NCBI GenBank assembly: GCA_002450895.1
Contig: DKAR01000153.1
Location: 1 to 13,932, forward strand
From: Proteobacteria bacterium UBA6921
GTDB lineage: Bacteria > Pseudomonadota > Gammaproteobacteria > SG8-11
Direction: 5' to 3'
DNA length: 13,932 nt
The notes under the pieces were generated by a model that was not told the DNA's origin, did not search any database, and saw only the letters and a list, made by a program, of their open reading frames with translations. Positions 1 through 7,036 of the stretch are shown piece after piece (the first letter of the stretch is position 1; each line of letters starts with the position of its first letter). Both the position numbers and the translations under genes were made by a program.

Positions 1-487
1 ACGAGCCGCCGATGGTGTAGATCAACCCCGCCGCCATGTTCACGGAACAAAAACCACCGTGCGCGGCGTAGTTTGGCGTGCCGTACTGCTTGGCGAACAA
101 TCCGGTCAGCGCCTGCATCTGATCGCGACCGGTAAATAATGCGAATTTTTTCGGATCGGTTGCGCGAATCTGAGCCAGGCGCCCCTCCATCATCTTGAAG
201 GCTTCGTCCCAGGAGATTTCTTCAAATTCGTTCGCCCCGCGGTCAGAACCGGGTTTGCGGCGCAGCGGTTTGGTGAGTCGCGCCGGCGAATACTGCTTCA
301 TGATTCCCGACGAGCCCTTCGCGCACAGAACACCTTTGTTTAGCGGGTGGTCGGGATTGCCCTGGATATAACGCACCATGCCGTCCTGCAACGTCACCCG
401 AATGCCACAACGGCATGCGCACATGTAACAGGTCGTCGTTTTCACCTCGGTCTGAGGTGCGGTTGGAGAGGCAGGCTTGTTCGACAT
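1..487 (-). CDS. Molybdopterin oxidoreductase, SoeA/formate dehydrogenase-like, N-terminal part (runs off left edge)
   Basis: The 162 visible residues are the N-terminus of a large molybdenum/tungsten bis-MGD enzyme of the DMSO-reductase superfamily. Cysteines at 20, 23, 27 and 55 (C-x2-C-x3-C-x27-C) form the [4Fe-4S] site, and C55-A-K-G has the lysine thought to relay electrons from the cofactor. An extra C25 lies inside the cluster motif. The following segment (SPARLTKPLRR, then EEISWDEAF) is the usual link into the cofactor domain. No twin-arginine signal is present, so the protein should act in the cytoplasm, possibly as the catalytic subunit of a membrane complex such as the sulfite dehydrogenase SoeABC. 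Formate, polysulfide or thiosulfate enzymes cannot be excluded because the active-site region is outside the window. The ATG at 485-487 precedes the conserved region by a normal distance and has a GGAA 7 bases upstream. The family is certain; the substrate is not. Confidence 0.88.
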   Translation of the reverse strand, partial: MSNKPASPTAPQTEVKTTTCYMCACRCGIRVTLQDGMVRYIQGNPDHPLNKGVLCAKGSSGIMKQYSPARLTKPLRRKPGSDRGANEFEEISWDEAFKMMEGRLAQIRATDPKKFALFTGRDQMQALTGLFAKQYGTPNYAAHGGFCSVNMAAGLIYTIGGS

Positions 488-512
488 TCTAAATTCCGGG
501 CGCAAGTCGAAG

Positions 513-528
513 ATCAGTGTAAATCAGT
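513..528. repeat. Tandem ATCAGT boxes one helical turn apart, upstream of the oxidoreductase gene
   Basis: ATCAGT occurs at 513-518 and again at 523-528, an exact 10-bp period that places both on the same DNA face. Looser copies follow: ATCAG at 546-550 and ATCACT at 571-576. They lie 26-90 bp upstream of the minus-strand oxidoreductase start, where a regulator could act. No known regulator consensus was recognised, so the regulatory role is an inference. Confidence 0.35.
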
Positions 529-888
529 AGTTTAGTCGGTTTCTAATCAGCGTATTTGAACACATCATAAATCACTAATACACGGTCGATTTGCGTGTGA
601 TCTCGCGGTCCAGCTTGGATACGGCGTCACCCTGCGCATCTGACGAACAGGCCAAACATCCGCCCAGCATTTAGCCTATCGCTCGCATACGCCTCAAATT
701 ACACCATGCATTGCGAGCAACGATCAGCTTATGTGGTTTTTGTTTCGGATCCGCTCGCCAACTCTTAGGGAACCTCACCTAAGTCGCGAACCTTTCCTAA
801 ACGAAAACGCCATGTCTCTGGGGACAAGGAAAGGCGGGTGTTTCGCATCAGAAGACCGGTTAAACGTTATATCGATCCCGCGAGCGAG

Positions 889-926
889 GGTGTCGTTCAA
901 AGACACCAAGGTGTCGCTACGACGCC
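889..926. repeat. Two adjacent hairpins, each opening with GGTGTC
   Basis: GGTGTC at 889-894 pairs exactly with GACACC at 902-907 over a 7-base loop. Two bases later GGTGTCG at 910-916 pairs with CGACGCC at 920-926 over a 3-base loop, with one G-T wobble. Neither is followed by a T run, so they do not look like terminators. They could be RNA structure or protein-binding dyads. Confidence 0.4.
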
Positions 927-1165
927 ACTTTGTGTCTCCCGATCGTCGTTCTGAAATGGAGATTTCCGTGCCTATATTCCGCGGTGCTTTGAAAGGAAAC
1001 ACCAGACACAGACCTGATCTGGACACGCCGCGTGTTCATTTCTGATTTCGATGAATGTGTATTCACATATGCTCTCCGGTGCGAGACTGCAGCGCTATTG
1101 GATGGTGTTTAGTACAGGCGCAGCACGTGTTCACAGCTTCCTGACATGTTTTTCTACAACGCGCG

Positions 1166-1232
1166 AAAATCCGACCCATTTTGGATTTTTGCAGAAATGC
1201 CGAAGTATTTTCCCCGGACAAAATTGGCATTT
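1166..1232. repeat. Two consecutive long inverted repeats, possible structured RNA
   Basis: AAAATCC (1166-1172) pairs with GGATTTT (1183-1189), and a further T follows. Six bases later AAATGCC (1195-1201) pairs with GGCATTT (1226-1232). Inside that second element ATTTT (1207-1211) pairs with AAAAT (1220-1224), giving a two-part stem with a CCCCGGAC loop. The stems are perfect but AT-rich, so stability is modest. The location is 290-350 bp upstream of the asparagine-synthase start. Confidence 0.4.
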
Positions 1233-1287
1233 ATTGCGAGTCAGGCGCGAGCTTTGACTGAGACGTGTATTTTACGGATCGCGAAAT

Positions 1288-1306
1288 GACGCCAGATCCA
1301 GGCGTC
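1288..1306 (+). other. GC-rich hairpin followed by TTTA, weak terminator-like or leader element
   Basis: GACGCC (1288-1293) pairs perfectly with GGCGTC (1301-1306) over a 7-base loop, and TTTA follows. The T run is too short for a confident intrinsic terminator. It sits 212 bp upstream of the asparagine-synthase start and could end a short upstream transcript or attenuate a leader. Confidence 0.3.
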
Positions 1307-1471
1307 TTTAGGTCTCAAAGTACACGCCAATTCAAAAGCTCGTGCAGAATACCGACTTAGGATCCAACAGCATCGCTAGTCTTTGGGGAGGTCTTTCTGA
1401 GAAAATCCCTATTCTGTGGGTCGTTGGCTGGTTCACTTCATTGTTGTCGGTGCCGAAAACAAGATCGAACG

Positions 1472-1490
1472 AGACTTGTTTATCAAGTCT
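1472..1490 (+). promoter_or_regulatory. Perfect 7-bp dyad just upstream of the asparagine-synthase gene
   Basis: AGACTTG (1472-1478) and CAAGTCT (1484-1490) are exact reverse complements around TTTAT. The dyad ends 27 bases before the ATG at 1518 and 12 bases before the AGGAA ribosome site at 1503-1507. It could be an operator or a 5'-UTR hairpin. No regulator was recognised. Confidence 0.35.
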
Positions 1491-1517
1491 TTGTGACTAC
1501 TTAGGAACTCATCATTC

Positions 1518-3452
1518 ATGTGTGGAATTCACGGCATCGTCGCGCTGCGCGGATCCATTGGCGATGCCTCCCGTATGCTGACCTTAATGGGCGATGTAAC
1601 ACGCCATCGCGGACCAGACGATTTCGGAGAATACATCGGCGATGGCGGGTATTTGGGCCAGCGACGACTATCCATTATTGACCTTGCAGGGGGGCATCAG
1701 CCCCTGCCAAATGAAGACGAAACGGTTTGGGCCGTTTGCAATGGCGAAATCTACAACTACCGCGAGCTCACAACAGAGCTACAAGCCCTAGGTCATCGCT
1801 TCAAAACCAAAAGCGACTCCGAAGTCATCATTCATATGTACGAACAGTACGGTGATGGATTCGTTGGGCGCTTGAACGGGATGTTTGCATTCGCAATCTG
1901 GGATGGCCGGCGCAAGCGCATGTTGATCGCGCGAGATCGCCTCGGAATCAAGCCGATTTACCACTATTCGGATGGGACCAAGTTGTGTTTCGCGTCCGAA
2001 GCGAAATCGATCCTCTCTCTGCCTGGAATTGACTGCTCAATTGACTGGACCGCAGCAAATGAATACTTTGCTCTCGGCTACGTCCCTGCACCTTTTTCCA
2101 TTTTCAAGAAAATCAAAAAACTCGCGCCCGCGACATTGATGATTTGCGAACGCGGAGCGATTACCGAAAGGCGCTATTGGCAATACCAAGCCAATCCGGA
2201 CAATTCCCTGTCAGAAAGTGATTGGTGCAATCGCCTGGTTGACGACTTAACTGAGTCGGTGCGTTCACAGCTGGTCAGTGATGTGCCCCTCGGTGCATTT
2301 CTGAGTGGCGGTATCGACTCCAGCGCAATTGTCGCGTTGATGGCACGCAACAGCGATCGACCCATCAAAACCTACTCAATCGGTTTCGACAGCGGAAAGG
2401 CGGCAAGCCTCTACAATGAGCTGCCGTACGCAAAAGCCGTCGCAGAACGGTATAAAACAGATCACCATGAAATTCTTGTACGCCCAGACGTTGTCGACCT
2501 GCTTCCGAAACTAATTTGGCATCTTGACGAACCCGTTGCAGATAGCGCGTTTATCACCACCTATTTAATTGCCAAATTCGCTCGCCAGGACGTTACCGTA
2601 ATCTTGTCGGGCGTCGGTGGAGACGAATTGTTCGGCGGATATCGCCGTTACCTGGGCGAATACTATGGCGCGAAATACAATCTCATACCAAAATTCTTGC
2701 GAAGCGGGTTATTGGCACCTATAGCAAAACGACTTCCGAGCGACCGACACTCCGGATTGCTAAATCTCATTCGTTACGCACGCAGTTTCATATTGTCCAA
2801 CGAACTTTCATTTGAGGAACGTTACCGTTCGTACGTCCAGGTCTTTGGGCGCGCCGCAGCGAAAACACTATTGATCGCACCTGTAGAAGTACAGTTTGAC
2901 GCTCTGGGCCAGGCGTTTGCCGCGGCCAAGGCGGGGAAATCCCTCGACCGCCTGTTTGAAGTCGACTTGAGAACGCAACTCCCGGATGATTTGTTGTTAC
3001 TCACGGACAAAATGACCATGGCAACGTCACTCGAGTGTCGGGTTCCATTGCTCGACGACCGAATGTTGGATCTTGCCCAACAGATGCCTGTGCAATACAA
3101 GATAAAAGGACGTACGTTGAAATACATCTTGAAACAGTCATTGCGTAATGTTTTATCCGACGACATCCTGTTTCGAAAAAAGCGCGGATTTGGTGCGCCG
3201 ATGGGGTCTTGGATCAAACAGGAACTCGCGCCGGTAATAAACTCGTTGCTGTCAAAAGAGTCCGTGCAAAAGCGCGGATACCTCGATTGGGAAACAGTCG
3301 ATCGTACAATTAGCCTTCACCGATCAAATCGGGAAGACTTTTCAGATCACCTGCAGGCCATGGTGAATTTTGAGCTGTGGTGCCGGCTGTTTCTCGACAA
3401 GACTTCGCCTGAAGAGCTAAGCGAACAAATAAAACACGGGATTAAGGGATGA
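1518..3452 (+). CDS. asnB: Asparagine synthase-type glutamine amidotransferase, exopolysaccharide-associated
   Basis: This 644-residue protein has the full two-domain AsnB layout. The N-terminal class II glutamine amidotransferase has the nucleophile Cys2, exposed when Met1 is removed, which fixes the start. It also has RRLSIIDL (49-56) and NGEIYNY (75-81). The C-terminal ATP-dependent synthetase has the PP-loop SGGIDSS (263-269), SGVGGDELFGGYRRY (364-378) and the MATSLECRVPLLDD stretch. The general reaction uses glutamine ammonia to amidate an acyl-adenylate. The YFALGYVPAP segment at 183-192 resembles the AsnB-like amidotransferases of XrtA/PEP-CTERM polysaccharide clusters, and the next gene supports that setting, so the substrate may be a sugar acid rather than free aspartate. 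AGGAA lies 10 bases upstream of the ATG. The stop overlaps the next start (ATGA), indicating translational coupling. All key residues look intact. Confidence 0.93.
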   Translation: MCGIHGIVALRGSIGDASRMLTLMGDVTRHRGPDDFGEYIGDGGYLGQRRLSIIDLAGGHQPLPNEDETVWAVCNGEIYNYRELTTELQALGHRFKTKSDSEVIIHMYEQYGDGFVGRLNGMFAFAIWDGRRKRMLIARDRLGIKPIYHYSDGTKLCFASEAKSILSLPGIDCSIDWTAANEYFALGYVPAPFSIFKKIKKLAPATLMICERGAITERRYWQYQANPDNSLSESDWCNRLVDDLTESVRSQLVSDVPLGAFLSGGIDSSAIVALMARNSDRPIKTYSIGFDSGKAASLYNELPYAKAVAERYKTDHHEILVRPDVVDLLPKLIWHLDEPVADSAFITTYLIAKFARQDVTVILSGVGGDELFGGYRRYLGEYYGAKYNLIPKFLRSGLLAPIAKRLPSDRHSGLLNLIRYARSFILSNELSFEERYRSYVQVFGRAAAKTLLIAPVEVQFDALGQAFAAAKAGKSLDRLFEVDLRTQLPDDLLLLTDKMTMATSLECRVPLLDDRMLDLAQQMPVQYKIKGRTLKYILKQSLRNVLSDDILFRKKRGFGAPMGSWIKQELAPVINSLLSKESVQKRGYLDWETVDRTISLHRSNREDFSDHLQAMVNFELWCRLFLDKTSPEELSEQIKHGIKG

Positions 3453-4657
3453 AAATCCTTTACGTGTGTCATCGCATCCCCTACCCGCCAAAACGCGGAG
3501 GGAAGATTCGTCCCTTTAACATGATTAAACACCTCCATGCATCGCATGAAGTTGTAGTCGCATCGCTTTCTCGATCGGATATTGAAACGGAAGAGGCTCG
3601 GGGGCTAAAAGATTTTTGCAAACGCTACCACGTCGAAACTGTAAGTAGTGTGACGGCGAATATCCGCATGGTCGCCAACTTGCCACGCGTGACACCGTCG
3701 TCGATGGGTTATTTTCGTTCACCACGGCTCGCGCAGAAAATTCGACAGGAACTACAAGAAACCAATTTCGACTTGATCTTTGTTCACTGCTCTTCGATGG
3801 CGCAGTACGTAGAAGACGTGCGGGGCATCCCCAAGATCCTGGATTTTGGTGATATGGACTCTCAGAAATGGCTTGAATACGCGCGGTATAAACCATTTCC
3901 GCTGAAGTATGGTTATTGGCTGGAAGGAACAAAAATGGAGCATGCTGAAAAAAGACTGGCCGCCAAATTCGACTACTGCTCGTGCACGACGCGAGCTGAA
4001 AAGGAGACGCTGGACTCGTTCGGAGTGACGGACAAAACCTACTGGTTTCCGAACGGCGTCGACTACAACTTCTTCCGCCCCTCCGCTGACAGTTGCGAAC
4101 CGGATTCATTGTCGTTTATTGGGCGGATGGATTACTACCCAAACCAGGAATGCATGATCCGCTTTTGTTCAGTGGTTCTGCCTGAACTGCGGAAAACTAA
4201 ACCCAACATCCGACTGACCATTGTTGGTGCCGATCCATCACCTGAAATTAAGCGGCTTGAGCAAATACAAGGGGTGACTGTTACCGGCTCCGTTGCTGAT
4301 GTTCGTCCTTACGTCTTGCGCTCCGCGGTCAACATTGCGCCTCTCAATATTGCCCGAGGGACACAGAACAAAATTCTTGAAGCGATGGCCATGGGAGTCC
4401 CGGTTGTGGCGAGCAAGGCAGCGGCAGGTGGAATTGATGCAGTTGCCGGCGAGCATTTCCTAGTCGCAGATTCGGATACCGAATATGTCGCTGCAATCTT
4501 GAAGCTACTCGATCCAAGGCAACGAGCCTATTTTTCAGAGAGTGGACGAAACCGCGTCGTATCAAATCATGATTGGGGAGCGTCGATGCTCCGGCTCGAT
4601 GAGCTAATTTCGCTTTGTCTTCGGGAGACGCAAGACAAATCGAGACGAAAAGTTTGA
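3449..4657 (+). CDS. Sugar transferase, PEP-CTERM/EpsH1-associated type (TIGR03087-like, GT4 fold)
   Basis: A 402-residue cytoplasmic GT-B glycosyltransferase. The opening ILYVCHRIPYPPKRGGKIR, the middle LDFGDMDSQKWLEYA (131-145), NGVD at 202-205, GRMDYYPN (225-232), the VTGSVADVRPY stretch and RGTQNKILEAMAMGVPVVAS (303-322) follow the signature of TIGR03087, the sugar transferase found next to exosortase A and EpsH1-type polysaccharide genes. The first glutamate of the classical GT4 E-x7-E motif is replaced by R303, as I recall for this subfamily. It presumably adds a sugar to a lipid-linked repeat unit; donor and acceptor cannot be read from sequence. It overlaps the amidotransferase gene by 4 bp (ATGA) and forms a two-gene unit with it. 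No other polysaccharide gene follows. The convergent phosphoesterase gene ends 61 bp downstream and no clear terminator was seen between them. Confidence 0.9.
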   Translation: MKILYVCHRIPYPPKRGGKIRPFNMIKHLHASHEVVVASLSRSDIETEEARGLKDFCKRYHVETVSSVTANIRMVANLPRVTPSSMGYFRSPRLAQKIRQELQETNFDLIFVHCSSMAQYVEDVRGIPKILDFGDMDSQKWLEYARYKPFPLKYGYWLEGTKMEHAEKRLAAKFDYCSCTTRAEKETLDSFGVTDKTYWFPNGVDYNFFRPSADSCEPDSLSFIGRMDYYPNQECMIRFCSVVLPELRKTKPNIRLTIVGADPSPEIKRLEQIQGVTVTGSVADVRPYVLRSAVNIAPLNIARGTQNKILEAMAMGVPVVASKAAAGGIDAVAGEHFLVADSDTEYVAAILKLLDPRQRAYFSESGRNRVVSNHDWGASMLRLDELISLCLRETQDKSRRKV

Positions 4658-4718
4658 CTCGACGTTCAACGCTTCGATAACACGTCGTCAGCGCGTTACC
4701 GACTCAATAGTCCAGATA

Positions 4719-5246
4719 TCAAGGCTTCACAGTCGCGAATCGGACTGCTTCAATCGTCCATTCTTGGGAACTCGCCGTAAGGACGAGGCAGGATGGGCCG
4801 CCATGAGTTCTCACTCGCCCCGCTGCACCGGGATTAAGGACCCACGGTTCGACACCTGTATCGCAGACCATTTTGTGTGAATGGCCGTAGATGATGGCAC
4901 GGGCACTGGGATGCGCGCGCCGCAACAAGTCATGGCGCGGCGCATGATGTCCGTGGCGATGCCCATGTTCGACGACAATACGACCTGCAGGCAGCTCAAG
5001 TTCACTCATCGTTTTCAGTCCGCTGACCACGTCACGTTCGTGTTCTGGCCATTTTTCCAGGACGTCATTGTTTCCGCTAACGGCAATAACAACACCGCGC
5101 CGCGGTTGCATAGCGTTCAGCACGCTTGCGCCGAGAATGTCGCCAGCATGAATTGCGTAGTCGCAATCGTGAATCAGACGTTCAATGCGGGAATCGAGGT
5201 AGCCATGCGTGTCAGACACGATGGCCACCGTGACGGGTTTCAGCAT
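4719..5246 (-). CDS. YfcE/MJ0936-type metallophosphoesterase
   Basis: A 175-residue single-domain calcineurin-like phosphoesterase with every metal-binding block in place: SDTH (11-14), HAGD (33-36), GNND (58-61), HGH (94-96) and GHSH (121-124), followed by NPGAAGR (138-144). This is the compact YfcE family, dimetal phosphodiesterases active on model substrates but mostly without a known physiological one. There is no signal peptide, so it is cytoplasmic. It follows the pgaCD gene by 32 bp in the same direction and is probably co-transcribed with pga. A signalling or metabolic link to PNAG production is only an inference from position. The ribosome site is weak: a purine-rich GAAGAAGAA lies some 20 bases upstream of the ATG. 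Fold is near certain, role unknown. Confidence 0.92.
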   Translation of the reverse strand: MLKPVTVAIVSDTHGYLDSRIERLIHDCDYAIHAGDILGASVLNAMQPRRGVVIAVSGNNDVLEKWPEHERDVVSGLKTMSELELPAGRIVVEHGHRHGHHAPRHDLLRRAHPSARAIIYGHSHKMVCDTGVEPWVLNPGAAGRVRTHGGPSCLVLTASSQEWTIEAVRFATVKP

Positions 5247-5278
5247 TAGTTGTTGATTTGTTCTTCTTCGTAAACGGC

Positions 5279-7033
5279 TCAGGTGGCCGCGGCGCTACCC
5301 ATGTTCACAACGCTGCCGGGAGCCACAGATTCGATGACCGGGCGATCTGCCTCATCCAGATGCAATGAGATGCGCTTGCCGAGCCGGACTCGTTCCACTT
5401 CGATCGCCGGAATTCCCAAGCGGCTTCCCATTTGTTCGATGCTTACCGCAGGGAACGTGGCGCTGCGGCGATTTCGTCGGCCATAGCGTCGCTGATTCCA
5501 GATGATCCAGCCCGCCAATGCGCACCACATGGCGACGATGGCCACGATATACCCGTAGGCACTCAAAATTGCGGCGTAGCTGGCCGGATTGATCATTCGA
5601 TCCATGAACAGAAATACTCCCGAAGCCCACAACAGCAAGCTGACGATCGGGACAACGAGATAGACCCACATCGTCCACGACACAACCATAATCGCCGCCT
5701 CGAGCGCTTTCTTGGGATTTGGAATCATTTTCCAGAACGAAGAGCGGTGATCTTCTTTCTTCCTTCGATCGACGAGCCACTGCGGTGTGGTGATGAGCGC
5801 GCGTACCGGGCTAACCCACCGTGCATACTTTTCTCTTTGCCGGCGCTTCATCATGCCTTTTGGTACTGCGACCACGGTAGTTGCCGCGCTAAGGAACCAG
5901 TAAATGGCGGGATACCAGATGGCCCAGAACATGTGCTTCAGAAGGCCGCGCTTTTCATATTGTCGGTCGATAAGCAGACCCACCGTAAACTGGAGCAAGC
6001 ACGCCGTGGCAAGGATAACCCCGGTCCAGCCGGGCAACATCGTTGGAACTCGCAGCAATTCCGGCCACGAGCCCTCGGGCAGCGTATTCGTGGCGGCCCA
6101 GCACACCACGGTGAACATCAACGCATAGCACCAGAGCACGCTGACCCAGTACTCCATGCCGACGATCCACATGCGGCGATTTTCCCACCGGAAAATATCG
6201 CTGCCGAATTTGACCGCCGCTTCGTACCCGCCTTGCGCCCAGCGCAAACGCTGTTTCCACAGCGCCTTGAAGTCTTCGGGAACAAGAATCCAGGTTACGG
6301 CGCGCGGCTCAAAACGGATGTCCCAGCGCCGTAGTTGAAGCTTCCAGCTGATGTCGATGTCTTCGGTCACCGTTTCGCTGGACCAATAACCCACGTCATG
6401 CAGTGCGGCGACGCGAAACATTGCATTGACCCCGGACACGGTAAAGACGCGACCAACGCTGCGCTGCGTGCGTTTGACCATACCGACGATCGCCGAGAAC
6501 TCTCCAATTTGCACACGACCCAGCAGCGAGCGATTGTTCACAACGCGCGGATTGCCGGTTACCGCGCCAACGCGCGGACCGTCCTGGAAGTGTTTTACCA
6601 TCCAAAACAACGCATCCTTTTCAAGCAACGCGTCGGCATCGATGCACATCGCGAATTCGGCGGACGTTGCCATCACGCCCATTCGCAAGGCGGCTGCCTT
6701 TCCGTAATTTCGGGTCAGCGTTACCACTTTGAGTTGAGGAACTTGGGAGGCGAGTTCGTCAAGAATGGCGCCGGTATTATCGGTGCTGCCGTCATTGATC
6801 GCGACAATCTCAAAATTCGGATAGTCATTCGCGGCAATTTGGCGAATTACATCGCGCACGCTGGTCTCTTCATTGTGACAAGGCACCAGAAGCGCTACCA
6901 AGGGATGCGAGCTTAGTTGCGGCGGCGTGCGCTGCCCCTCCCAGCGGAAGTAGAACAGCAACGAACCGGTAATCCAGTACACCGCCATGAACAGCGGGTA
7001 AAAGAATATAAATACGAAAAACAACAGTTCCAT
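5279..7033 (-). CDS. pgaC: PNAG synthase: PgaC glycosyltransferase fused to PgaD
   Basis: A 584-residue inner-membrane protein. Two N-terminal hydrophobic segments (about 1-30) lead into a family-2 processive beta-glycosyltransferase that polymerises UDP-GlcNAc: NDGS (80-83), DAD (132-134), TED (223-225) and Q-R-x-R-W (261-265). Transmembrane helices follow at about 291-315, 336-355 and 366-392. Typical PgaC ends near residue 410-440. Here about 170 further residues resemble PgaD: an ITTPQWLVD start, two membrane helices (about 446-475 and 486-512), an IIWNQRRYGRRNRR stretch matching PgaD's conserved WxxYNxxRF...RR region, and a C-terminal domain (SIEQMGSRLGIP...RISLHLDE). In E. coli, PgaC and PgaD are separate and both bind c-di-GMP to activate synthesis, so the fusion fixes their stoichiometry. 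The start lies 3 bp after the pgaB stop and is preceded by GGGGG. No separate pgaD is present. Confidence 0.93.
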   Translation of the reverse strand: MELLFFVFIFFYPLFMAVYWITGSLLFYFRWEGQRTPPQLSSHPLVALLVPCHNEETSVRDVIRQIAANDYPNFEIVAINDGSTDNTGAILDELASQVPQLKVVTLTRNYGKAAALRMGVMATSAEFAMCIDADALLEKDALFWMVKHFQDGPRVGAVTGNPRVVNNRSLLGRVQIGEFSAIVGMVKRTQRSVGRVFTVSGVNAMFRVAALHDVGYWSSETVTEDIDISWKLQLRRWDIRFEPRAVTWILVPEDFKALWKQRLRWAQGGYEAAVKFGSDIFRWENRRMWIVGMEYWVSVLWCYALMFTVVCWAATNTLPEGSWPELLRVPTMLPGWTGVILATACLLQFTVGLLIDRQYEKRGLLKHMFWAIWYPAIYWFLSAATTVVAVPKGMMKRRQREKYARWVSPVRALITTPQWLVDRRKKEDHRSSFWKMIPNPKKALEAAIMVVSWTMWVYLVVPIVSLLLWASGVFLFMDRMINPASYAAILSAYGYIVAIVAMWCALAGWIIWNQRRYGRRNRRSATFPAVSIEQMGSRLGIPAIEVERVRLGKRISLHLDEADRPVIESVAPGSVVNMGSAAAT

Positions 7034-7036
7034 AAA

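Larger units (their letters stand above)
488..1517. other. 1-kb region without a recognisable gene, rich in short inverted repeats
   Basis: The open frames here (for example 731-1045 and 1051-1257 on plus, 775-1026 on minus) have no good ribosome site and give arginine/serine-rich translations that resemble no family. The region separates the divergent oxidoreductase and asparagine-synthase genes, so it must hold both promoters. No convincing -35/-10 pair was found. It contains at least nine short inverted repeats: 764-783, 889-907, 910-926, 953-966, 1021-1037, 1166-1189, 1195-1232, 1288-1306 and 1472-1490. An imperfect 13-bp direct repeat (11 of 13 identical) lies at 770-782 and 788-800. It could be a long leader, a non-coding RNA or decayed sequence. 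Confidence 0.6.

Noticed and set aside
833..846. GG-N10-GC spacing suggestive of a sigma54 promoter
   Set aside because: Only the GG and GC match well; the surrounding TGGCAC/TTGC bases are poor and the site lies almost 700 bp from asnB.
731..1257. Open frames in the gap upstream of asnB (731-1045, 1051-1257 plus; 775-1026 minus)
   Set aside because: No ribosome sites, low-complexity arginine/serine-rich translations and mutual overlap; no family likeness.
1477..1503. TTGTTT...TACTTA as a promoter for asnB
   Set aside because: The -10-like hexamer abuts the ribosome site, leaving almost no room for a transcript start before the ATG.
1518..4657. A complete exosortase/PEP-CTERM sorting system
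   Set aside because: No exosortase and no protein with a PEP-CTERM tail occurs in the window; only two genes of the associated polysaccharide type are present.
5432..6334. Long open frame antisense to the PNAG synthase gene
   Set aside because: Its translation is rich in His, Arg and Pro and resembles no family; it mirrors the well-supported pgaC coding strand.
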